A DNA stretch of 53,139 nucleotides. It comes from Bdellovibrionales bacterium (lineage in GTDB: Bacteria > Bdellovibrionota_C > UBA2361 > RFPC01). The DNA lies in NCBI GenBank assembly GCA_020434565.1, contig JAGRAO010000003.1, forward strand, positions 1-53,139. The letters run 5' to 3'. Numbering within the stretch: the first letter of the stretch is position 1; each line of letters begins with the position of its first letter. The notes under the pieces are model-generated. The model did no database searches. It had not been told where the DNA came from and worked only from the letters and a program-made list of their open reading frames with translations. Made by a program: the position numbers and the translations under genes. Positions 17,351 through 24,538 of the stretch are shown piece after piece.

Positions 17351-17731
17351 TTATACCCGGTGCGAGAGGACCTTTGGTGTGGCGTCTTGATTCTGTCCGA
17401 AGAAAATCGGCCGAACGAGTCCAAAGAGGCGCCTTCTCCAAAACGGATAGGTCAGGAATGTACCTGCGCCAAACACTAAGGGATAACTCCCCAGAAGATA
17501 GAACGTCAGCGCCCACACGAACTCTTTAGAAACGAGGAGCGCATTTGACTCGGAGCTTTTTAGGGGCTCGAGAGATGCGAGGCGCGCCGTACACTGTGTG
17601 TAGCGGAATCCGATAAAAACAGCGAGAGCGGCTGACCAATCTTGAGCGTGACCACCAGAGCTGTAAGCGATAGTTGAGAGAATGATCGCAACAGCAATGC
17701 TATCTATTTTGTCTGCAAAAACCTCATCCAC
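17351..17731 (-). CDS. Small membrane protein of unknown function
   Basis: Not recognised. The 126 residues show about three hydrophobic segments: A-V-A-I-I-L-S-T-I-A-Y, F-V-W-A-L-T-F-Y-L-L-G-S-Y-P-L-V-F-G, and a shorter one near W-S-A-A-L-A-V-F-I-G-F. The C terminus is basic. A GTG at 17731 is chosen because GGGAGG lies eight bases upstream; a TTG two codons earlier is too close to it. Predicted inner-membrane location. Confidence 0.6.
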   Translation of the reverse strand: MDEVFADKIDSIAVAIILSTIAYSSGGHAQDWSAALAVFIGFRYTQCTARLASLEPLKSSESNALLVSKEFVWALTFYLLGSYPLVFGAGTFLTYPFWRRRLFGLVRPIFFGQNQDATPKVLSHRV

Positions 17732-17889
17732 AACCAATTCCTCCCTTCCTGTCTGGAAAGTTATTGAGTGAGGTTGTGAAGAAGTTTCTTATGGAATTCC
17801 TTGGAGAGAGCTCAAACGAGAGGCCACAACATGGTCCCGATTGTTAGGGAGTTAGCCAGCTCTGCCTCCTCAAAACCGGCTTGGGCCTC

Positions 17890-17906
17890 CTACGATATTT
17901 TCGTAG
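17890..17906. repeat. Small palindrome CTACGA-n5-TCGTAG
   Basis: A perfect 6-bp inverted repeat with spacer TATTT in the divergent gap between the minus-strand membrane protein and the plus-strand gene at 17983. A shared operator is possible. Confidence 0.3.
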
Positions 17907-17982
17907 TCAGAACAATCCGGTGTACACTCTCGCGGTGCTCGGTTAGGAGGTCCTTGCTTTTCAGGATCAGATAAAGAGTCGT

Positions 17983-18837
17983 ATGCCGAACCAACAACAG
18001 CTGTATCATATCCCAGAGCATGAGCTTGTTTACCGATTGGGCGAACTTCTTGACGGAGGTTGGCGAACGCAGATCAATCAAGAGGTAAAAGTTTCGGGTG
18101 AGCTCTCATTTGTCGGGCCAAAACGTATTGTGACAGCTCCAAGTTTTCTTGCGGGCTCAGTGCTCACAGGAGCGTCCTTGATCACTCAGCTCCCGTTGCC
18201 TGTAGAGTTTACGGTAGAAGCAAATTGCTACGCCCTTCGAGATGCATTCGCAGATAAAGTGCTTGAAGTGATCAGCGAGTCTCCCCTTTTTGAAGGTGAA
18301 AGTATTCTTGAAGGGATGCTTCGTCGCAGGCGAGCTGATGGCGCGCTTTTTATACGAGATCCGATTCAAACTGCTCCGACCGAAAAAGGCTGTTTCATGC
18401 CGCGCGGTGCTCAGCTCGTGACTTCCGAAGGGTTTTTCTTTTCAAATGAGCACTCTCTTGTGGAGGAGATGCTCGGATATCCTGTGCGAGATATCGCTCA
18501 CTCTGTTGAATTGCAGTCAACGATTCTTGCCATTCTTGAACATGAGTTGCTTCAACAGCTCCCACCGCCGAATGTGTGTGAAGGATTTGAGAAGATGTCG
18601 GGGCCGATCCAGGCTTTTCGCGATTGGGTCGTAAAAAGGGTTTATGGCGAGGAAACCAAACCTCCTTTCGTATCAGTCTCGAAGCTCCTTAGCTATTTTA
18701 ACCCCGAGGCAAAGGGTGTGGTGCTTGAGGGAGTAGATGTGCTTGTTGTAAAGGGCCTCGCTGAATGGGTTTACGCTGACGAAGATCCCGTCGTGGGCCC
18801 GAGTCTGGTGGGAATGAGGCTCTTTGAAGGGACTTAA
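17983..18837 (+). CDS. Protein of unknown function, 284 residues
   Basis: Not recognised. A soluble-looking mixed alpha/beta protein without signal peptide or membrane segment. It contains one R-R-R-R stretch near residue 114 and scattered single cysteines. The upstream site is weak (AAAGAG), but base composition and amino-acid make-up are like the neighbours. It stands alone, with gaps of about 250-290 bases on both sides. Confidence 0.65.
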   Translation: MPNQQQLYHIPEHELVYRLGELLDGGWRTQINQEVKVSGELSFVGPKRIVTAPSFLAGSVLTGASLITQLPLPVEFTVEANCYALRDAFADKVLEVISESPLFEGESILEGMLRRRRADGALFIRDPIQTAPTEKGCFMPRGAQLVTSEGFFFSNEHSLVEEMLGYPVRDIAHSVELQSTILAILEHELLQQLPPPNVCEGFEKMSGPIQAFRDWVVKRVYGEETKPPFVSVSKLLSYFNPEAKGVVLEGVDVLVVKGLAEWVYADEDPVVGPSLVGMRLFEGT

Positions 18838-19128
18838 CTTGATATTGTTCACATCTTCGCAACCAATCTGATCCCTTATCGATTGGAGCTGTTTCATTTT
18901 CTTCGTCCTTGTCCTATTCCTCCTCCTGCTCGATATTGGGCATGCATAAAGAGTCAGGAGAGAATCGGTACCTCCCCCCCCAGAGAGACGTATCTCATAA
19001 GGTGAGTATCATACTCTCGGCGGTTTAAAGGAGTCCCTTGTTCAACCCACACTGACTCAAGGCCATTTCGCCAAATTGACTCAGAAAGTTTTCGTTGTGA
19101 GAGTTCTCTCGTAGGAAGGAGGAAAAGA

Positions 19129-19515
19129 ATGTTTAAGGTGATTGCTTTCGGTGGATTCTTTGTTTTTATCGCTCTCGGCATCTTTTTCATATATCCAAAG
19201 CTCTCGTTGGCCGAGTTCGCAACAACTGATGTTGTCAAAAAAGCAGTTGATAGTGGGGCGCTCGTTATTGATGTTCGAACGCCTCAAGAGTTTGAGTCCG
19301 GACATGCAAAGGAAGCGATTAACGTGCCGTACGACGAAATCGTCGATAATCCGAGAATGTTGCAAGAATCCAAGGACAGAGCGATTATCGTATACTGTCG
19401 CAGTGGACGACGTTCCTCAATCGCGAAAAGCACTCTCGAATCCCTCGGTTTCCGCAATATTTTAAATGCCGGCGGGGTGTCCGAAATGGAAAAGGCATCT
19501 TGTTTTGGCTGTTGA
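19129..19515 (+). CDS. Membrane-anchored rhodanese-like protein
   Basis: Single rhodanese domain behind an N-terminal hydrophobic anchor (residues 5-22), so probably periplasmic. Landmarks: V-I-D-V-R-T-P-Q-E-F near residue 47, G-H-A-K-E-A-I-N-V-P, and the active-site loop Y-C-R-S-G-R-R-S with C90, the residue that carries persulfide sulfur. It ends C-F-G-C, an extra pair of cysteines that may assist sulfur transfer. GGAGG upstream. Donor and acceptor are unknown. Confidence 0.9.
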   Translation: MFKVIAFGGFFVFIALGIFFIYPKLSLAEFATTDVVKKAVDSGALVIDVRTPQEFESGHAKEAINVPYDEIVDNPRMLQESKDRAIIVYCRSGRRSSIAKSTLESLGFRNILNAGGVSEMEKASCFGC

Positions 19516-19760
19516 GGAGATTTTTTCGCGGCGCTTTCCTTGGCGTAGATTTGAGCTTGATTTGGGAGGAGTAGGACGAAGACAAGAAGCAGGAAACGCG
19601 CGCTATGTGAGTTTGAGGCATTTTGTGGTTCTAACCCTTTGATGAGACTTGGGCTTTTTTGAGGAAGCTCGCTCCAGGGCAGAGGGGCAGAATTTTGTGA
19701 ATAAGATCTACGAAACGGATACACTGCAGGACAGTTCAACGACCGAAAAGGAGTATCACA

Positions 19761-20084
19761 ATGCGTCTTCTGAACATCGCCTTTTTGCTTATTATTTCAT
19801 TCCCTTTTTGTGTTTGTGCCGAAACTTCTGGGTCAGGGCAGGCTCCTAAGCAGATGGTGAAGCGTTCGTTTTCTGGTGGCAGTGGAACAGTGCACCGAAT
19901 TGATACGCCAAGAAATGCTATCGAAAGGGAAGAAAGAGAGGCGATGAAGGCTCAGCCAGCACTTGAAGCACTCACCCAAAAGAATGACAAATCATCAGAG
20001 ACTCAAAAAGGGGTGCCAGTATCTTTTTCAGGGGGCTCAGCTTCAAGGTTGCAGCACCTGCCTCGGAATGCTGACCGACAGTAG
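19761..20084 (+). CDS. Small secreted protein with duplicated SFSGGS motif
   Basis: Not recognised. The 107 residues start with a clear signal peptide (L-L-I-I-S-F-P-F-C-V-C-A, cut near residue 20). The mature part holds two copies of a motif: S-F-S-G-G-S...R...P-R-N-A at about residues 36-53 and again at about 88-105, with a charged helix between them. AAGGAG precedes the ATG. A long structured hairpin follows the stop codon. Confidence 0.7.
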   Translation: MRLLNIAFLLIISFPFCVCAETSGSGQAPKQMVKRSFSGGSGTVHRIDTPRNAIEREEREAMKAQPALEALTQKNDKSSETQKGVPVSFSGGSASRLQHLPRNADRQ

Positions 20085-20090
20085 GTCCCC

Positions 20091-20151
20091 CAAGTATTGC
20101 CTTCGGTGTCCGCTGTTCTCCTCGAGGAGAGCGGGCATCACCGTATACTTG
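20091..20151 (+). ncRNA. Long segmented hairpin downstream of the small secreted protein
   Basis: Nested complementary segments form one rod: CAAGTAT/ATACTTG (20091-97 with 20145-51), CGGTG/CACCG (20104-08 with 20139-43), CCGC/GCGG (20110-13 with 20131-34) and TCTCC/GGAGA closing on the loop TCGA (20122-25). That is 21 pairs interrupted by small internal loops. No U-run follows, so it is not a plain terminator; an RNA-stability element, processed 3' end or small RNA is possible. Confidence 0.45.
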
Positions 20152-20233
20152 AAACATTGACTCAACATTCTATACGCCTTTCTCGCTGCGCTTTTTAGGT
20201 CCTTTCCCTTCTTTTTGCTCTATCCTACTCATT

Positions 20234-20254
20234 CCCCTCGAGTTTTGTGAGGGG
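20234..20254 (+). repeat. Hairpin CCCCTC-n9-GAGGGG
   Basis: A 6-bp GC-rich stem with a nine-base loop in the gap before the outer-membrane barrel gene. No U-run follows directly. Confidence 0.4.
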
Positions 20255-20281
20255 AGCGCCGATTAGCTCCAATCATATGGG

Positions 20282-20305
20282 GGAGATAGCCTTCCGGCTT
20301 TCTCC
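20282..20305 (+). promoter_or_regulatory. Leader hairpin just before the barrel gene
   Basis: GGAGA-t-AGCC, loop TTCC, GGCT-t-TCTCC: nine pairs with one central mismatch. It ends 11 bases before ATG 20317, so it may shape message stability or access to the start. Confidence 0.45.
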
Positions 20306-20316
20306 GGATTCTACGA

Positions 20317-21057
20317 ATGGGGGAAATGATCGTGAAAGCGAAACTGATCTTAGCACTTCTTTTGAGTCTTTTTGTTTCACTAGGTTCAACAGCTGCCGAA
20401 GAGAAGTCTTGGAGCGTTGATACGAGCGTAGGGTTTTTCTCAGACTACATGTTCCGGGGGTTCAATCTGTATGACGGACTCTCGATTCAGCCTACCATCG
20501 GAGCTTCTTATTCTTTCGGGGACGATCTTGGTTCTCTCGGTGGAACGTGGTGGGCACACCTTCCTGGAGAAGGAGATGAGAACGGAAATAGCGACGATTC
20601 CGAATTCGACTACACGCTTTCATATGACAATTCATTCGGCCCGTTTGGCGTTTCTACTGGTTTTATCTGGTACACCTATCCAGACAGTAGCGTGAACGCC
20701 ACAACTGAATACTATGTATCAGTGGCATACGATTCAGTCTTAAATCCTACTGTGAGCGTTTATAAAGATTTTGATGAATTTGATAGTGAGTACTATGAAC
20801 TGGCATTCAGTGAAACGCTTGAGTGGTCGGCACTCGGCGATGGATTCAATGTCACTCCATTTGTTGTTTTTGCATTCGCTTCGTCTGCTGAAAAAGTTTA
20901 TGCCGATGATGGATTTGTTCACTCTACGTTTGGCGTCTCGTTTGATGCGTCGCTCGGAGATGTAACGTTAAGCCCAACCGTAAACGTGACTCAGGCTGCT
21001 GATGACGCGACTGAGGATGAAGTTTGGACCGGTGTAACGTTTGGGTATTCGTTTTAG
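20317..21057 (+). CDS. Outer-membrane beta-barrel protein (TorF-like putative porin)
   Basis: The 246 residues start with a signal peptide (L-I-L-A-L-L-L-S-L-F-V-S-L-G-S-T-A-A). Alternating aromatic and acidic strands follow, with Gly-Tyr turns and a final phenylalanine in G-V-T-F-G-Y-S-F, a usual outer-membrane insertion signal. The opening S-V-D-T-S-V-G-F-F-S-D-Y-M-F-R-G resembles the TorF/gcw_chp family of putative porins. The mature protein is strongly acidic. Alternative starts at 20326 and 20332 keep the same signal peptide. Confidence 0.75.
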   Translation: MGEMIVKAKLILALLLSLFVSLGSTAAEEKSWSVDTSVGFFSDYMFRGFNLYDGLSIQPTIGASYSFGDDLGSLGGTWWAHLPGEGDENGNSDDSEFDYTLSYDNSFGPFGVSTGFIWYTYPDSSVNATTEYYVSVAYDSVLNPTVSVYKDFDEFDSEYYELAFSETLEWSALGDGFNVTPFVVFAFASSAEKVYADDGFVHSTFGVSFDASLGDVTLSPTVNVTQAADDATEDEVWTGVTFGYSF

Positions 21058-21075
21058 GGGGTGAGTGTAAGGGAG

Positions 21076-21140
21076 GGTACTGATTTGAGTGGATAGCCCT
21101 TAAATCGGTACCAGACTGAGAGCACCCACTCAAGTTTTTT
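21076..21140 (+). terminator. Overlapping hairpins with U-run (terminator or attenuator)
   Basis: Two alternative folds share bases. A 14-pair hairpin joins 21076-21089 with 21099-21112 (GGTACTGATTT pairs AAATCGGTACC, one G-U). A competing stem pairs TTGAGTGG (21085-21092) with CCACTCAA (21126-21133), directly followed by GTTTTTT. This could end the barrel-gene message, or work as an attenuator for the chemotaxis operon that begins 80 bases on. Confidence 0.5.
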
Positions 21141-21219
21141 CGTAGAAGATTCGATAGCTCAGATGGCTGGTTGTGGTCTGAGTTTCCTGCGGCAGGTGTT
21201 TAATATTACTAGGTTTACT

Positions 21220-23544
21220 ATGAGAAAGGTTCATCTTTCACTTCGATTAAAGCTTATCCTCTCATTCCTCGTTGTGGGATTGCTTCCGTTTGGAATGATG
21301 GCGGTTCAAAGCTACATGACGACACAGCATGTTCTTGAGACGGGCTACGAAGAAGATCTCGTTGCATTTCGCGAGATGAAGGGAGAGGAGATAGAGGACT
21401 ATTTTAAAACCATTCGAAGTGAAGTTGAAACGTTTTCGAGTTCGCCTTCCACTGTTGATGCTCTCAAGGGATTCGCTCGAACCTTTCCACTCTATGCTGA
21501 CCAGGTACCAGAGTCCCTTTCAAATTCGTCTCAGAATGCGTTGAAGGATTATTACGAGAATCAGTTCGGAGCCGAATATGAGCGACAAACTGGTGGGAGT
21601 CCCTCTTCGAAACTCAATACGATTTACAGTAGCCTAAGTTCGGCAACACACGCTCTCCAATGGGCGTTTATCGCCGCGAATCCAAACCCGCTCGGATCAA
21701 AGCACGAGATGATGGCACCCCAGGACTACTCCGAGTATTCCGCGCTGCATGCCGAGTACCATCCGGCGATTAAAAAGTATCTCGAAAAATTCGGGTACTA
21801 CGACATTTTCCTTGTTGATCGAGAATCAGGAACGATCGTGTACACGGTCTTTAAAGAGCTCGACTTTGGAACCTCTCTTAAGACGGGCCCCTATGCCGAT
21901 ACAAAGTTCGGACAACTCTTTCGAGAGGTCAATGAATCAACCGATCCAGACTTTGTAAAGTTAGTCGATTTCGAACCGTACTTTCCATCGTATGAGAGTG
22001 CTGCTGGATTTGTAGCTTCTCCGGTCTACGATCACGGTAGGCCCATTGGCGTAGCAATGTTTCAATTGCCGGTGGATAGGATCAATTCGGTTATGACGAG
22101 CAACGGCCACTGGAGAGAGGTTGGTCTCGGTGATTCCGGAGAGTCGTATATTGTCGGAAGTGACAGACTGCTGAGAAACAATTCTCGATTTCTCGTTGAG
22201 GACAAAGATGGATACCTCAAGGCCCTGAGTGAAGCAGGAGTAGAGAATGAGAAAATCGAACTTATAAAAGCGAAAGGATCCAGTATCCTGCTACAGCCGG
22301 CTCAAGGTGAAGCAGTAGAGGCTGCTCTCTCCGGCAAGACGGGATTCGCTCAGATAAAAGATTATCGCGGAGTCGAGGTCTTGAGTGCGTACCGTCCTCT
22401 GAAAATCAAAGATGTCCAGTGGGGAGTCTTCGCCGAGATCGATAAGGAAGAGGCGTATGCTCCGCTTTATGCCCTCGTGCAACAGGTCCTCATTTGGTGC
22501 GTGATAGGCGCAGCTCTTATCGTTGGGACAGCCTATTTCATCGCGCGAAGTGTTTCCAAATCAATAGTTTCAGTTATTGATGTTCTTACTGGATCGACTC
22601 AGCAGCTTGACGGCGCTTCAAAGCAGGTTGCTTCGAGCTCTCAATCGCTTGCGCAGGGTGCCACTGAGCAGGCAGCATCGCTCCAGGAAACCGCTGCTTC
22701 GCTTGAAGAGATCTCTTCGATGGCCTCTCAGAACGCTGATAATGCAAGACAAGCTGATGCTATCAGTGGAATGCTCAAGGAGGACGCACAGCGCGGAGTC
22801 TCAACCGTGTCGCAGATGAGTGAAGCGATGTCTGCTATTCAGAGCGCGGCAGACGAGACTTCAGAGATTGTAAAGACGATTGATGAAATAGCATTCCAGA
22901 CAAATCTCCTGGCGCTGAATGCAGCGGTAGAAGCTGCAAGAGCTGGAGAAGCTGGGAAGGGGTTCGCAGTAGTCGCCGAAGAGGTCCGGAAGCTCGCGCA
23001 ACGAAGTTCCACTGCAGCGAAAGATACGGCAGAAAAAATAAAACGCTCAAATGAGCTCGCCCGTAGTGGAGTCAAAGCAACCGAAGAAGTCGGTGCTTCG
23101 CTTGAGACTATCTTTGACAATTCCAACAAGACTTCAAACCTCGTGAGTGAAATTGCCGCCGCGAGCAAGGAGCAATCAACAGGGCTTGGGCAGATTAATA
23201 CCGCTATTAGTCAGCTTGACCAGGTAACTCAGACGAATGCTTCAGTAGCTGAAGAGGCTGCAGCGGCTGGTGAAGAGCTCTTTGCTCAGACGAAATCCGT
23301 TGCGCAGGGCGTTCAGGATCTCATGAGAGTAGTTTACGGGAACGGAGGTTCCACTGCTCTTTCAAGCAAGCACTCCCCTGAAATGCGGTCAAAAGCTGTG
23401 CAGTCTAAGCCGAGTAAAACGACCGTTCGAGAAGTTGACCTCTCGGAGGAAAGTGAAGAGTTTAACAACCCTGCCTCGCGTAAGGAGAACCTAACTCCCG
23501 ATCAGATCATTCCTCTTGATAATGATGACTTTCTTGGATTTTAG
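21220..23544 (+). CDS. Methyl-accepting chemotaxis receptor, dCache type, no HAMP
   Basis: Transmembrane receptor feeding the CheA below. TM1 is near residues 11-30. A large periplasmic domain of about 400 residues follows, with Cache features such as G-Y-Y-D-I-F-L-V-D and G-T-I-V-Y-T. TM2 is [14 protein letters not shown]. The cytoplasmic hairpin contains the invariant [20 protein letters not shown] tip. After TM2 the chain enters the signalling helix almost at once, without a normal HAMP domain. No C-terminal CheR-tethering pentapeptide. A start at 21163 would add 19 unlikely residues. Confidence 0.9.
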   Translation: MRKVHLSLRLKLILSFLVVGLLPFGMMAVQSYMTTQHVLETGYEEDLVAFREMKGEEIEDYFKTIRSEVETFSSSPSTVDALKGFARTFPLYADQVPESLSNSSQNALKDYYENQFGAEYERQTGGSPSSKLNTIYSSLSSATHALQWAFIAANPNPLGSKHEMMAPQDYSEYSALHAEYHPAIKKYLEKFGYYDIFLVDRESGTIVYTVFKELDFGTSLKTGPYADTKFGQLFREVNESTDPDFVKLVDFEPYFPSYESAAGFVASPVYDHGRPIGVAMFQLPVDRINSVMTSNGHWREVGLGDSGESYIVGSDRLLRNNSRFLVEDKDGYLKALSEAGVENEKIELIKAKGSSILLQPAQGEAVEAALSGKTGFAQIKDYRGVEVLSAYRPLKIKDVQWGVFAEIDKEEAYAPLYALVQQVLIWCVIGAALIVGTAYFIARSVSKSIVSVIDVLTGSTQQLDGASKQVASSSQSLAQGATEQAASLQETAASLEEISSMASQNADNARQADAISGMLKEDAQRGVSTVSQMSEAMSAIQSAADETSEIVKTIDEIAFQTNLLALNAAVEAARAGEAGKGFAVVAEEVRKLAQRSSTAAKDTAEKIKRSNELARSGVKATEEVGASLETIFDNSNKTSNLVSEIAAASKEQSTGLGQINTAISQLDQVTQTNASVAEEAAAAGEELFAQTKSVAQGVQDLMRVVYGNGGSTALSSKHSPEMRSKAVQSKPSKTTVREVDLSEESEEFNNPASRKENLTPDQIIPLDNDDFLGF

Positions 23545-23556
23545 GAGGATCTCTTT

Positions 23557-24072
23557 ATGGCAAATTCAGGTGAAAAGACAGGATTGTACTCGACCGGGGG
23601 CAAGTTCCTCTCATTTCTTCTTTCTCAGGAGCAGTACGGTCTTGAAATTCTCAAGGTTGTCGAAATCTTTGGGATGATGAAGATTACTGCCGTTCCTCGG
23701 GCTCCAAAATATCTCAAAGGCGTGATCAATCTCCGTGGAAAAATTATCCCTGTGATGGATCTCCGGCTGAGATTTTCTCTGGAAGAGCGACCGTATGATA
23801 ACAAAACCTGTATTATCGTTGTTACAGGTGAAAGAGCCGAGCAGGAACTTACCGTTGGGTTGATTGTGGACACGGTCTTAGAAGTAAAGGACTTTCCTGC
23901 AGAGATGATATCCCCGAGCCCGGATTATGGCGCGGGACTCGATACCGATTTCATCATTGGCATGGGACGAGATGGCGACGAACAAGTCACCATACTTCTT
24001 GATCTCGAGAAAATCCTTCCGGCGGAACACATCGATATTCCAGTTACTTCTGAGAGCTCGGCAGCGCAGTAG
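23557..24072 (+). CDS. cheW: Chemotaxis coupling protein CheW
   Basis: SH3-like adaptor that links receptor tips to CheA. The 171 residues have the typical F-L-L-S-Q-E-Q-Y-G-L-E-I-L-K-V-V-E-I, P-K-Y-L-K-G-V-I-N-L-R-G-K-I-I-P-V-M-D-L motif near residue 50, and the C-terminal L-L-D-L-E-K-I-L. GGAGG lies ten bases upstream; the gene starts 12 bases after the receptor stop. Confidence 0.97.
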   Translation: MANSGEKTGLYSTGGKFLSFLLSQEQYGLEILKVVEIFGMMKITAVPRAPKYLKGVINLRGKIIPVMDLRLRFSLEERPYDNKTCIIVVTGERAEQELTVGLIVDTVLEVKDFPAEMISPSPDYGAGLDTDFIIGMGRDGDEQVTILLDLEKILPAEHIDIPVTSESSAAQ

Positions 24073-24121
24073 GTCAGTGTCCGAAAGACTAAGGTTGTCA
24101 ACGTAGACGAGAGAGCGCCAG

Positions 24122-24538
24122 ATGAAGAAAGTAAAAGTTTTAGTCATAGACGACGAAAAGACGAGTCGAACCCTGCTCCGTCGAGCTGTCGAACAGGTGG
24201 GTGCCGTTGCTATCGAATGTTCAGATGGGGAGCGGGCTCTGCATCTTTTAGAGGACAACCAGGACATCTCGCTGGTGATTACAGACTATTTGATGCCGCG
24301 CGTTACGGCTAAAGAACTCATTTCGATTGTGCGGAAGGAAAAAAGTGAGAAGGAACTCCCAATAATTGTGGTTTCCGGAGTCGTTCACGTCGCTGAGATA
24401 CAAGACGTCCTCAAGCAAGGGGTGCGATACTTCGTTCCAAAGCCGATAGATGTATCAATGCTCCATGAGTATATCGTGAGATGCTTCGAGATATCGGATG
24501 AAGCAGCACGCGGTTTAGAAGCTGGGGAGGTACAATGA
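24122..24538 (+). CDS. Single-domain response regulator
   Basis: CheY-like receiver of 138 residues. The phosphorylation site is D55 (V-I-T-D-Y-L-M-P), the acidic pair is D10/D11, and the conserved lysine lies in P-K-P-I. It has a short acidic tail rich in Glu and Ala. Lying between cheW and cheA, it may serve as a phosphate sink or an adaptation regulator rather than the motor signal. Its stop overlaps the cheA start (ATGA). Confidence 0.92.
   Translation: MKKVKVLVIDDEKTSRTLLRRAVEQVGAVAIECSDGERALHLLEDNQDISLVITDYLMPRVTAKELISIVRKEKSEKELPIIVVSGVVHVAEIQDVLKQGVRYFVPKPIDVSMLHEYIVRCFEISDEAARGLEAGEVQ

Noticed and set aside
17136-17516. Minus-strand frame of 126 codons
   Set aside because: It overlaps the better membrane-protein gene, is Ser- and Arg-rich and has no ribosome-binding site.
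19284-19739. Minus-strand frame with a signal-peptide-like segment
   Set aside because: Half of it lies antisense to the rhodanese gene; the hydrophobic stretch is in the middle rather than at the N terminus.
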